From: Arthrobacter sunyaminii
GTDB taxonomy: Bacteria; Actinomycetota; Actinomycetes; Actinomycetales; Micrococcaceae
Direction of reading: 5' to 3'
NCBI RefSeq assembly: GCF_018866305.1
Contig: NZ_CP076456.1
Span: 3,534,001-3,598,000, forward strand
DNA length: 64,000 nucleotides
Position 1 is the first letter of the stretch, and every line of letters begins with the position of its first letter. Made by a program: the position numbers and the translations under genes. The notes beneath the pieces are model-generated. The model had not been told where the DNA came from. It worked only from the letters and a program-made list of their open reading frames with translations, and did no database searches. Positions 45,202 to 53,971 of the stretch are shown piece by piece.

Positions 45202-46260
45202 TTAGCCTTCGGCGCGTCCCCTGCGCCAATAGCCCATGAACGCAACCTGTTTGCGGTCAATTCCGGCTTCGCTCACCAGATAGCGGCGCAACCCGCGGAC
45301 CACGGCGGCCTCGCCGGCAATCCAGGCGTAGAACGGCAGCGCGCCCGACGGCGTGTGCGGGTTGGGTGTTCCCTGGACGACCGCCGGAGTAAGCCGCTGA
45401 GGTGTCTCCCAAAGGATGGTTTCGTCCACGTTGATGTCTTCGATCCGGGGGCGGGGCGGGACCGGCGCACCGTCCACGGAGGCCCATCCGGGAAGCGCCA
45501 CGGCCTCCCGGACAGCGGCGTCCAGCAGCTCACCGTGGGGCCGGCCGCTTCGGGCAAGCCAGCTCACCCGGACCGAGGATTCCGTGGACACCTGCTGCTC
45601 GTCGGCGGCTGTTGGAACTTCCAGCAGGGCGTGGCCGGTCACATCCCGGGGCAGGCTCTCCAGGATGGCCGTGATCGCCGGTACGGCCGTTTCGTCGCCC
45701 GCCAGCAGGATGTGGCGGGCCATCCCGGGACGCCATTCAATCCCGCCGTAAGACTCCGCCGTGACACAGTGGGCGGCGTTGGGCCCAATGATGCTCACCC
45801 GGTCCCCCGGTTCCGCAGCGGCAGCCCAGCTGGACGCGGGGCCGCCCCTGCCCTCTTCATCGAAGTGCAGGACAAAATCGACGTCGATCTCCGGCTCGGC
45901 ACCCGAGCACCGGGCAGCACGGACGGTGTAGGTGCGCATGGAACCGCGCACAGCCGCGTCCAGCTGCAGCCAGTTCCGGTACCAGGCGGTATCAGTGCAG
46001 TCGAACTCCGGCACCGGAATCCGGGTGCCGTCGGCAGCAATCGAAGGAACCACCACCTTGATCCGCAGATCGTGGGTCTGTCCCTGGATCCCAAACTCGG
46101 AAAGGCTCGGACCCGCAAAGGTGATGCGCTGGAAGTTTTCGCTCAGGCGCTGGACCCGCCGCACATGGACGTCGAAGCACATCACGGCTCCGGCACCTGA
46201 GGCACGGCGTGCCTTGCGGGGTACCGCTGTTGCTCCGGTGCGGGTGCTGACCTGAGTCAT
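45202..46260 (-). CDS. Siderophore-interacting protein (NAD(P)H ferric-siderophore reductase, SIP/ViuB)
   Basis: 352 residues of the FAD-binding SIP family. FAD-domain features: VRRVQRLSENFQRITFAGPSL and MRTYTVRAAR; NAD(P)-domain features: LLAGDETAVPAITAILESLP and FYAWIAGEAAVVRGLRRYL ending GYWRRGRAEG. It releases iron from imported siderophores by reduction in the cytosol. The start overlaps the ATPase stop (ATGA), making it the last gene of the iron-uptake operon. Confidence 0.95.
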   Translation of the reverse strand: MTQVSTRTGATAVPRKARRASGAGAVMCFDVHVRRVQRLSENFQRITFAGPSLSEFGIQGQTHDLRIKVVVPSIAADGTRIPVPEFDCTDTAWYRNWLQLDAAVRGSMRTYTVRAARCSGAEPEIDVDFVLHFDEEGRGGPASSWAAAAEPGDRVSIIGPNAAHCVTAESYGGIEWRPGMARHILLAGDETAVPAITAILESLPRDVTGHALLEVPTAADEQQVSTESSVRVSWLARSGRPHGELLDAAVREAVALPGWASVDGAPVPPRPRIEDINVDETILWETPQRLTPAVVQGTPNPHTPSGALPFYAWIAGEAAVVRGLRRYLVSEAGIDRKQVAFMGYWRRGRAEG

Positions 46261-47168
46261 GATGCGGCCTCCAGGCGGGTTTTTGGTTCGCGTGCGGTTA
46301 GGGTGTCGTGCGGGTTGGGCAGGTAGCCCACCCCTCTGGCAGGGTCCTCATCAGCCGGCTGCAACGCATGATGACGGCCAATGGGAACCACCATAGGGGT
46401 TCCGGAGACAGGATCGGGAATGACTCTGGATTCCAGACCAAAAACGTCACGGACCAGGTCTTCGGTGACGACGTCGGCCGGGGCGCCCTGAGCGGCGATG
46501 GCACCGGACTTCATTGCAATCAGGTGGTCTGCATAGCGGGCGGCGAGATTCAGGTCATGCAGCACGATCGCCACGGTGGTGCCTGCCCGCCGATTCAGGT
46601 CCGTGATCAGGTCCAGCACTTCAATCTGGTGGGTGACGTCCAGGAAGGTGGTGGGCTCATCCAGCAGAAGAATCCGGGTCTCCTGCGCCAGGGCCATGGC
46701 AATCCACACCCGCTGGCGCTGGCCTCCCGAGAGCTCATCAACGTTCCGCTCCGCCAGGTCCAGAGTGCCGGTGGCTTCCAGTGCGGCGGCAACGGCGTCG
46801 TCATCCCCGGGTGTCCACTGGCGGAACCAGCCCTGGTGCGGGTAGCGGCCGCGGCCCACCAGATCCGCCACGGTGATGCCGTCCGGCGCCACCGGAGTCT
46901 GGGGCAGCAGGCCCAGGATGCGTGCCACCTCGCGGGCAGGCCTGGAATGGATGTCCCTTCCGCCCAGCAGCACCGTGCCGCCGGCAGGTTTGAGCAGCCG
47001 CGAGAGGCCGCGCAGCAGTGTGGATTTGCCGCAGGCATTGGCGCCGACAATGATCGTGATCTGCCCGGCGGGGAGTGTGACCGACAAACCGTCCACCACC
47101 AGGCGCTCGCCGTAGGAAAGAACCAGATCCTGTGCGCTCAGGGTGTTCGGGTCAGGGGTATTGTCCAT
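46257..47168 (-). CDS. Iron-siderophore ABC transporter ATPase (FepC/FecE type)
   Basis: 303 residues. Walker A GANACGKST (about 42-50; Asn-Ala replaces the usual Pro-Asn-Gly), signature LSGGQRQR, Walker B RILLLDEPTTFLD and the H-loop IVLHDLNLAARYADH are intact. One base after the permease stop, and overlapping the SIP gene by ATGA. Confidence 0.95.
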   Translation of the reverse strand: MDNTPDPNTLSAQDLVLSYGERLVVDGLSVTLPAGQITIIVGANACGKSTLLRGLSRLLKPAGGTVLLGGRDIHSRPAREVARILGLLPQTPVAPDGITVADLVGRGRYPHQGWFRQWTPGDDDAVAAALEATGTLDLAERNVDELSGGQRQRVWIAMALAQETRILLLDEPTTFLDVTHQIEVLDLITDLNRRAGTTVAIVLHDLNLAARYADHLIAMKSGAIAAQGAPADVVTEDLVRDVFGLESRVIPDPVSGTPMVVPIGRHHALQPADEDPARGVGYLPNPHDTLTAREPKTRLEAAS

Positions 47169-47169
47169 C

Positions 47170-48228
47170 TCAGCCTCCTCGGCCTACACGGTTGGAAGTC
47201 ACCAGCAGCCACAGCAGGAACGGCGCCCCGAGGGCACCTGTCACCACGCCCACGGGCAGTGAAACACCGGGAACCAGATTGGCTCCGACAAAATCTGCGG
47301 CCAGCACGATGACGGCGCCCACCAAGGCGGAGACCGTTAGCGAGTGCCGCCCGCCCAGCAGGCGCCTGGCAATCGGGCCGGAGAGAAAGGCAATGAAGGC
47401 CACTGGTCCCGCAGCAGCGGTGGCCACGGCAGCCAGAGCCACCCCGGCAACCAGCAACCCCAGTTTGGACGCCTCAACCCGCAGTCCAAGCCCCGCTGCT
47501 GTGTCCTCTCCCAGCTCCAGCCCGCGCAGCCGGCGCGCAAGGACCGCAGTAACGGGCAGCAGCACAAGCAGGGCCAGGGCCAGAACGGCGGCACGGTCCC
47601 AGTTGCTGGAGTTCAGCGAACCGTTCAGCCAGACCAGCACCTGGGAAGCGGTCCGCACATCGGCACGCGTCATCAAAAAGGTCACCACGGCCTGCATAAC
47701 GGCGGCGAAGCCGACGCCGACCAGAATCAACCGGTAACCGGCTGCACCGCCGCGCCGGGAAAGCAGGTAGATGGCCATCGCGACAACCAGGGCTCCGCAC
47801 AGGGCGGCCAGGGAAACAGTTGTCCCGGCGGCACCGAAGACCACTATGGCCACCACGGCACTGGCACTGGCTCCGTAGCTGATGCCAATGATGTCCGGGC
47901 TGGCCAGCGGGTTGCGCAGCATGGTTTGGAAAATGCTGCCGGAAATCCCGAAGGCGGCACCCACCAGAAGTCCTATAACGGCGCGCGGCAGCTTGCTCTC
48001 CATCACGATGAACGTGGCACCGGGAATCTGTTCCCCGCCGAGTATCCGGAAGAAGTCCGGGATGGTGACGGTGTAGGTGCCCAGCAGGATACTGACTGCA
48101 AAGAGAACGACGACGGCGGCCGCCAGGACAGTGGCCACCACGCGGCCGCGTTTCAGGGACCGGCGGCGGGCGGCGCGGACCAGGAGGGCTCCCGGTCCGG
48201 TTGCGGAACGGTCCAGCAATGCGCTCAC
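47170..48228 (-). CDS. Iron-siderophore ABC transporter permease (FepG type)
   Basis: 352 residues with about nine or ten helices of the FecCD family: LPRAVIGLLVGAAFGISGSIFQTMLRNPLASPDIIGISYGAS is the family hallmark. The start GTG 48228 overlaps the FepD-like stop as GTGA; an extension into that gene is rejected. One subunit of the heterodimeric channel. Confidence 0.94.
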   Translation of the reverse strand: MSALLDRSATGPGALLVRAARRRSLKRGRVVATVLAAAVVVLFAVSILLGTYTVTIPDFFRILGGEQIPGATFIVMESKLPRAVIGLLVGAAFGISGSIFQTMLRNPLASPDIIGISYGASASAVVAIVVFGAAGTTVSLAALCGALVVAMAIYLLSRRGGAAGYRLILVGVGFAAVMQAVVTFLMTRADVRTASQVLVWLNGSLNSSNWDRAAVLALALLVLLPVTAVLARRLRGLELGEDTAAGLGLRVEASKLGLLVAGVALAAVATAAAGPVAFIAFLSGPIARRLLGGRHSLTVSALVGAVIVLAADFVGANLVPGVSLPVGVVTGALGAPFLLWLLVTSNRVGRGG

Positions 48229-49316
48229 AGCTGGGCCTGCTTCCGCCGCCGGACGAGCCAAATAAAGACAGGGGCTCCGATGACGGCGGTCATGACGCCC
48301 ACTGGAATTTCTCCCGGCGGGAGGGCTAGGCGCCCAATGATGTCGGCAATGATCAGCAGCACCGGCGCCAGGACCAGGGAAAAGGGAAGGATCCACCGGT
48401 AGTCCGGCCCGGTGAAGGACCGGACCATGTGCGGGATCACCAGGCCGACAAAGCCGATCGGGCCTACGGCGGCCGTGGCGGCACCGCACAGCAGCACCAC
48501 TCCCAGGGCAGTGATGCCGCGGCTGAGGCCCACCCGCTGCCCCAGCCCCCGGGCCACGTCATCCCCCAGGGACAGACCGTTCAGTGCCCGGCCGGCGCAC
48601 AGCGTGATGACGGCGCCGGCTGCCAGGAAGGGAACGACGGCGCTGATCACGTCCCAGCCCCGACCGGACAGACTGCCCGCCTGCCAGAAACGGAAGATGT
48701 CCAGTGTCTGCTGGCTGGAAACCAGCACTGCGCTCATGAGTGAACTCAGTCCGGCGGACAGGGCCGCCCCGGCGAGGGCCAGTTTGACCGGAGTGGCGCC
48801 TTCCCTGCCCAGGCTCGCCACGGTGTACACAAGGACGGCGGCCAGTGCCGCGCCGGCCAGCGCAAACCAGATGTAGCCAAGGAAGGTGGAAATGCCGAAC
48901 CCGTAAATGCCGAGCACCACAAAGAAAGCCGCTCCGGCGTTGACCCCCAGAATTCCGGGGTCCGCCAGTGGATTGCGGGCCACGCCCTGCATGGCGGCCC
49001 CGGCCAGCCCCAGTGCGCCGCCTGCCAGCAGGCCAAGAACGGTGCGGGGAATTCTCGACACCACCACCGCATGGTCTCCGTTGCCGGGATCGTAGGAGGT
49101 CAGGGCTTCGAGCACGGTCCCAAAGGACAGCGCCCGTGCGCCGAAGGCCACGGATGCCAGGCAGGCCAGCGCCAGCACGCCGATCGCGGCCGCCAGCAGG
49201 GCCGCCCGGCGGCCGTTCCGGGGAACCGCCGTGCGGCGGGACGGTATTTGCCCTTCCGTCCCGGCAAAGCGGAGGGTTTTAGGTGCCGGTGCGGAGGAGC
49301 TGGCGTTCACGCCCAC
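48225..49316 (-). CDS. Iron-siderophore ABC transporter permease (FepD type)
   Basis: 363 residues. IPRTVLGLLAGGALGLAGAAMQGVARNPLADPGILGVNAGAAFF and RALNGLSLGDDVARGLGQRVGLSRG are FecCD permease signatures. First gene of the iron operon; the start GTG 49316 has AGGAGG 7 bases upstream. An IdeR box lies about 30-47 bases before the start. Confidence 0.95.
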   Translation of the reverse strand: MGVNASSSAPAPKTLRFAGTEGQIPSRRTAVPRNGRRAALLAAAIGVLALACLASVAFGARALSFGTVLEALTSYDPGNGDHAVVVSRIPRTVLGLLAGGALGLAGAAMQGVARNPLADPGILGVNAGAAFFVVLGIYGFGISTFLGYIWFALAGAALAAVLVYTVASLGREGATPVKLALAGAALSAGLSSLMSAVLVSSQQTLDIFRFWQAGSLSGRGWDVISAVVPFLAAGAVITLCAGRALNGLSLGDDVARGLGQRVGLSRGITALGVVLLCGAATAAVGPIGFVGLVIPHMVRSFTGPDYRWILPFSLVLAPVLLIIADIIGRLALPPGEIPVGVMTAVIGAPVFIWLVRRRKQAQL

Positions 49317-49344
49317 CGCGGCACCTCCTTAAGACGGAATGATC

Positions 49345-49363
49345 TTAAGTAAGGCTAACCTAC
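49345..49363. promoter_or_regulatory. IdeR/DtxR-type iron box upstream of the siderophore permease operon
   Basis: TTAAGTAAGGCTAACCTAC matches the 19-bp DtxR/IdeR consensus TTAGGTTAGGCTAACCTAA at 16 positions. Fe(II)-loaded IdeR would repress the operon when iron is plentiful. Confidence 0.85.
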
Positions 49364-49416
49364 GGTCCCGGTCCTTAAGAAACGTTTCTGTGCCCTATTC
49401 GCCGGGCGGAAAGCAA

Positions 49417-50475
49417 TCAGCGCGCGCCGTGTCCCGGTGCCACCTCTTCGCCCGGACGCACAGGTCCCGGAGGGGTTCCGTTGCCGAACGGCCGGCCGCC
49501 GAGCTGCTCCCGGTGATGCTCGGTGAGCCACCCGGACAAATCCGGCCCCTTGGGAACGATACCCGTGGGGTTAATGTCCTCATGGACGATGTAGTAGTGG
49601 GCCTTGATCTGCTCGAAGTCGACAGTGTCGCCAAAGCCCGGCGTCTGGAACAGGTCCCGGGCGTAGCCCCAAAGGTTCGGCATCTCGGTGAGCTTGTTCC
49701 GGTTGCATTTAAAGTGGCCGTGGTAGACCGCATCGAAGCGGACCAGGGTGGTGAACAGGCGGACGTCGGCCTCGGTGATGGTGTCGCCGATGAGGTAGCG
49801 CTGGCGGGAGAGCCTGTCCTCCAGCCAGTCCATTGCGGCCCACAGCCGGTCATAGGCGGCGTCATACGCCTCCTGCGATCCGGCGAAGCCGCAGCGGTAC
49901 ACGCCGTTGTTGATCTCGGTGAAGACGCGCTTGTTGACGGCCCGCATTTCCTCCATGTGCTCTGCAGGCAACAGGTCCGGGGCACCCTCGCGGTGGAAGT
50001 CCTTCCACTCAGTGGAGAAATCCTCGGTGATCTGCGGAAAATTGTTGGTCACCACGGCGCCGCTGGGAATGTCCACGACGGCCGGTACGGTGATGCCGCG
50101 GCTGTAGCCGGGTGTGCGGCGGAAGAACGCCTCCTGCAGGCGTTCGATCCCCAGCACCGGGTCCCTCCCGTCCGGATCCAGGTCAAAGGTCCAGCTCCGG
50201 GCATCGTGGGTGGGGCCGGGGGTGCCCAGCGAAATGGCATCTTCAAGACCCAGCAGGCGCCGCACAATGATGGTCCGGTTGGCCCAGGGGCAGGCCCGTG
50301 CTGCGATCAGCCGGTATCTGCCGGCTTCCACCGGATAACCGTCCCGGCCGTCGCGCGTGATCCGCGTTTCGATGTAGTTGGTGTCCCGGGTGTATTCCGT
50401 ACCGCCGGTGACATAGGCTCCGCGAGTGCTGAAGCCGGAGCCGTTGTCCTGGTCTGTTGCCGTGTTCTCAGCCAT
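49417..50475 (-). CDS. Glutathionyl-hydroquinone reductase family protein (GST fold, YqjG/ECM4-like)
   Basis: 352 residues from ATG 50475. Catalytic Cys62 lies in AARACPWANRTIIVRRLLG (the CPWA motif of hydroquinone reductases), with PAVVDIPSGAVVTNNFPQITEDF and a C-terminal GST helical domain (LIGDTITEADVRLFTTLVRFD). The family reduces thiol-conjugated hydroquinones. Actinobacteria use mycothiol rather than glutathione, so the cofactor here is unclear. An in-frame extension beyond 50475 overlaps the divergent epimerase gene and is rejected. Confidence 0.9.
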   Translation of the reverse strand: MAENTATDQDNGSGFSTRGAYVTGGTEYTRDTNYIETRITRDGRDGYPVEAGRYRLIAARACPWANRTIIVRRLLGLEDAISLGTPGPTHDARSWTFDLDPDGRDPVLGIERLQEAFFRRTPGYSRGITVPAVVDIPSGAVVTNNFPQITEDFSTEWKDFHREGAPDLLPAEHMEEMRAVNKRVFTEINNGVYRCGFAGSQEAYDAAYDRLWAAMDWLEDRLSRQRYLIGDTITEADVRLFTTLVRFDAVYHGHFKCNRNKLTEMPNLWGYARDLFQTPGFGDTVDFEQIKAHYYIVHEDINPTGIVPKGPDLSGWLTEHHREQLGGRPFGNGTPPGPVRPGEEVAPGHGAR

Positions 50476-50631
50476 GGGAATCCTCGTTCGGGTGCGTGTG
50501 CCTGATCCTGCACTCAACACTAGTGGCTCCGAACCGGTCCCGGCTGCCCCCTGCTCTGCCGCCCGTCTCCCCGGTAGAGTCGAGGGCAGCGCCTGCGTAT
50601 CCCAACACCCAAAGCCGGAGGAACAAGCCAC

Positions 50632-51669
50632 ATGCGAGTAGCTGTCATTGGAGCAACCGGAAATGTTGGCACAGCCCTGCTGCGCCGGCTGGCCCAGGCC
50701 CGCGGCGAACGGCCGGACGGCCTGGAGATTATGGGGATCGCCCGACGGATTCCGGACGGCGGCACCCCTCCGTACGACGGCGTCGAGTGGCACAGTATCG
50801 ACATCGCCACGAGTGAGGGCCGGGAAAAGCTGACCGAGGCACTGAAGGGAGCCGACGCCGTCGTCCACCTCGCCTGGGCCATCCAGCCCAACCGTGACGA
50901 GGCGGAGCTGCACCGCATTAACGTGCACGGCACCGAAAACGCCCTGGCCGCCGCGGCGGCCGCGGGGGTGCGCCAGTTTGTCTGCGCGTCGTCCGTGGGC
51001 GCCTACTCCCCCGCCCCCAAGGACCGGCTCACCGATGAGTCGTGGCCCGCGCGCGGCATCGCCAGCTCCCACTACAGCCGGCACAAGGGCGAGCAGGAAG
51101 CGCTGCTGGACAAATTTGAACGCGAGTATCCGGAGATACCGGTAGCCCGGCTCCGTCCCGGACTGATCTTATCCTCGGATGCCGGCACCGAAATTGGCAA
51201 TTACTTCCTGGGCCCGCTGGTGCCCAAGTTCATCCTGAACAAGCTGCGCCTGCCGCTGATCCCCCTGCCGAAGGAGTTCTCCTTCCAGATTGTCCACGCC
51301 GATGACATGGCCGATGCTTACTGGCGGGTGGTGGACCAGCGGGCCGAGGGTGCCTTCAACATTGCCGCCGATCCGGTGATCACCCCGGAGCTGCTCGCCG
51401 GAGTGCTGGGCGCCCGGCGGCTGCTGAACATTCCGGTGAAACTGGTGCGCGCCGTCGTTGGCCTGACCTGGGCCGCACACCTGCAGCGCACCGATCCGGG
51501 CTGGATAGACATGGCTGCCGGCGCTCCCATTATGGACACCTCACGGGCACGGGATCTGCTGGGCTGGACTCCGCGGCGCACCTCGGTTGAGGCGCTGAGG
51601 TTTGTCCTGGACGGAATGACGGACGGCGACGGAGTCAAAGGCTCGCCGCTGCTCGCTCCCCGCCGCTGA
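50632..51669 (+). CDS. NAD-dependent epimerase/dehydratase (extended SDR)
   Basis: 345 residues. GATGNVGTALLRRL (about 7-20) is the Rossmann dinucleotide motif and SSHYSRHKGEQEALL carries the YxxxK pair; ADDMADAYWRVVDQ is typical of NAD(P)-binding UDP-sugar epimerase-like enzymes. The substrate is unknown. Its 3' end overlaps the convergent reductase gene by 35 bases. Confidence 0.88.
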   Translation: MRVAVIGATGNVGTALLRRLAQARGERPDGLEIMGIARRIPDGGTPPYDGVEWHSIDIATSEGREKLTEALKGADAVVHLAWAIQPNRDEAELHRINVHGTENALAAAAAAGVRQFVCASSVGAYSPAPKDRLTDESWPARGIASSHYSRHKGEQEALLDKFEREYPEIPVARLRPGLILSSDAGTEIGNYFLGPLVPKFILNKLRLPLIPLPKEFSFQIVHADDMADAYWRVVDQRAEGAFNIAADPVITPELLAGVLGARRLLNIPVKLVRAVVGLTWAAHLQRTDPGWIDMAAGAPIMDTSRARDLLGWTPRRTSVEALRFVLDGMTDGDGVKGSPLLAPRR

Positions 51670-52597
51670 GCGCCGCCTCGGTGTCCTCCTCCAGCAGCTG
51701 TGCGTTCAGCGCCACCGCCAGCCGGTAGGCGTCACCGGCTACCGGCACCACCTGGCCGGACGGATCGGTGACGTTCCCGACGGCCCAAATCCGGTCTGCC
51801 CCGGTCCGGCCGTTGTCATCCGTTTCCAGGCACCCGTCCGCGTCCAGGGTGCATCCCGGTATGTCGGCCAGTGCAGGGTCAACAGTGGCCACCGGTTCGC
51901 AGAACAGGGCACGGCACGGGACCGTTCGGCCGTCCGCCAGGACCACCGCGTCCAGGGCGTCCTCGCGGATGAGCAGCCGCTGTGCTGCCCCCTCCACAAT
52001 GTCCACGCCCATAGCCTCAAGGGAACGGACGTCATCGCCTGAAAGCTCGAGTCCGTCCTGGACGATCAGGGTCACCTCTGCGGAGAAACTCCGGACCAGG
52101 ATGGACTGCTGGACGGAGCTTTGCCCCGTTCCCAGGATGGCCAGCGCCTGGTTCCTCATCTCCCAGCCGTGGCAGTAGGGGCAGTGCAAAAGGTCCCGGC
52201 CCCACCGTTCCCGGGCACCGGCAATGTCCGGCAGGGTGTCCCGGAGCCCGGTTGCCAGCAGCAGATGCCTGCCCTGCAGCACTCTGCCGTCGGCAAGCTC
52301 GGCCTGCCGGTCCTCGTTCACGCGGATAACCTGCCCGGACACCAGCTCTACGTCGTACTGCTCCAAATCCGACCGGCACAGGCGCACAAGTTCCGCAGGC
52401 GAAATGCCGTCCCGGGAGGGAAAGCCGTGAACCTGGTCCGCGGGACCGTTCCGGGGCTGGCCTGCGTCCACAACCGCAACCCGGCGGCAGGCCCGCCCCA
52501 GCACGGTGGCAGCGGTCAGACCGGCTATTCCGCCGCCGATGATGACCACGTCATAGCGGTCGGCGGGCTCCACAAACACATTGGAAGATCGAGGCAT
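51635..52597 (-). CDS. Thioredoxin-reductase-like NAD(P)/FAD oxidoreductase
   Basis: 320 residues. FAD-binding GGGIAGLTAATVLG (about 21-34), redox-active pair CPYC (Cys139-Cys142) in HCPYCHGWE, and a C-terminal VWAVGNVTDPSGQVVPVAGDAYRLA-like FAD motif. The CPYC pair resembles the disulphide of low-molecular-weight thioredoxin reductases (usually CATC); the partner may not be thioredoxin. It converges with the SDR gene, overlapping by 35 bases. Confidence 0.88.
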   Translation of the reverse strand: MPRSSNVFVEPADRYDVVIIGGGIAGLTAATVLGRACRRVAVVDAGQPRNGPADQVHGFPSRDGISPAELVRLCRSDLEQYDVELVSGQVIRVNEDRQAELADGRVLQGRHLLLATGLRDTLPDIAGARERWGRDLLHCPYCHGWEMRNQALAILGTGQSSVQQSILVRSFSAEVTLIVQDGLELSGDDVRSLEAMGVDIVEGAAQRLLIREDALDAVVLADGRTVPCRALFCEPVATVDPALADIPGCTLDADGCLETDDNGRTGADRIWAVGNVTDPSGQVVPVAGDAYRLAVALNAQLLEEDTEAALSGGERAAASL

Positions 52598-52650
52598 GAT
52601 TCTTTTCTATCGCACTTTTCAATAATCGTCAGCAAGCTTAGTTTTACCCC

Positions 52651-53967
52651 ATGACGAACAACGCGCAGGCAGGTTCCGCTTCAAAACTCAAACAGGGCAT
52701 CACCGGCCCCATGCTGTACCTCTTCATTCTTGGGGATGTCCTGGGTGCAGGCATCTATGCGCTGGTGGGCGAGGTGTCCGGCGAAGTAGGCGGAGCCATC
52801 TGGGTGCCGCTGGCGGCAGCGCTGCTGCTGGCGCTGCTCACCGCTTCCTCGTACGCCGAACTCGTTACGAAGTACCCCAAGGCGGGCGGGGCCGCCGTCT
52901 TCGCGGAGCGCGCCTTCAAGCGTCCGGCGCTGTCTTTCATGGTGGGGTTCTGCATGCTCGCCGCCGGTGTCACGAGTGCTGCCGGCCTGTCGCTGGCCTT
53001 TACCGGCGACTACCTCAACGCCTTCCTGGACGTTCCTCCGGTGCCTGCAGCCATCGTTTTCCTGCTCCTCGTCGCCCTGCTCAACGCGCGCGGGATTTCC
53101 GAATCAGTGCGGACCAACGTGGTCATGACCGTCATTGAACTCTCAGGCCTTGTCCTCGTCATCGTGCTGGTGGCCGTGATGGTTGGCCGGGGCGACGGCT
53201 ACACGGAACAGATCACCGAGTTTCCCGCGGGCTCCAACCCGGCAACGGCAGTGCTGGCAGCTTCCCTGCTCGCCTACTACTCCTTTGTGGGCTTCGAGGT
53301 CTCGGCCAACGTTGCGGAAGAAGTCCGGGACGTCAGCCGGGTTTATCCGAGGGCCCTGTTCGGGGCGATGCTGACCGCCGGAGTGGTGTACCTGCTGATC
53401 GGGATCGCCGCAGCCAGTGCGCTGCCCACGGAGGAGCTTGCAAATTCCAGCGGCCCGCTGCTGGCGGTGGTCAGCGCCACGGGTTTCGGCCTTCCGGACT
53501 GGATCTTCAGCCTGATTGCACTGGTGGCCGTAGCCAACGGCGCCCTGCTGACCATGATCATGTCCAGCCGGCTGACCTACGGCATGGAGGAGCAGGGCCT
53601 GCTTCCCGCAGTCTTCGGCAAAGTCCTGCCTAACCGGAAAACGCCGTGGGTGGCGATCATGGTCACCACCGCCGTTGCCATGGTCCTGACCATGACCGGC
53701 GGATTGGCGTCCCTGGCCGAAACCGTGGTGCTGCTGCTGCTCCTGGTCTTCCTCAGCACGAATATTTCAGTGATCGTGCTGAGGAAGGACTCCGTGGACC
53801 ATCCGCATTTCCGTACTCCGCTGGTGCTGCCCTACCTTGCCATTGCTTCCTGCGTCCTGCTGCTCACCCAGCAGTCAGGGGCGGTATGGCTGCGGGCCGG
53901 GATCCTGCTGGCGATCGGCGGGGTGCTCTACCTCGTCCGCCGCGCAGTCAAGGGCAAGGTGGGCTGA
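52651..53967 (+). CDS. APC-family amino-acid permease
   Basis: 438 residues with 12 helices. GPMLYLFILGDVLGAGIYALVGEVSGEVGG is the APC N-terminal helix, followed by ASSYAELVTKYPKAGGAAVFAERAF and YYSFVGFEVSANVAEEVRD. It imports or exchanges amino acids or amines; the substrate is unknown. Starts 53 bases from the divergent reductase gene. Confidence 0.93.
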   Translation: MTNNAQAGSASKLKQGITGPMLYLFILGDVLGAGIYALVGEVSGEVGGAIWVPLAAALLLALLTASSYAELVTKYPKAGGAAVFAERAFKRPALSFMVGFCMLAAGVTSAAGLSLAFTGDYLNAFLDVPPVPAAIVFLLLVALLNARGISESVRTNVVMTVIELSGLVLVIVLVAVMVGRGDGYTEQITEFPAGSNPATAVLAASLLAYYSFVGFEVSANVAEEVRDVSRVYPRALFGAMLTAGVVYLLIGIAAASALPTEELANSSGPLLAVVSATGFGLPDWIFSLIALVAVANGALLTMIMSSRLTYGMEEQGLLPAVFGKVLPNRKTPWVAIMVTTAVAMVLTMTGGLASLAETVVLLLLLVFLSTNISVIVLRKDSVDHPHFRTPLVLPYLAIASCVLLLTQQSGAVWLRAGILLAIGGVLYLVRRAVKGKVG

Positions 53968-53971
53968 GGGC

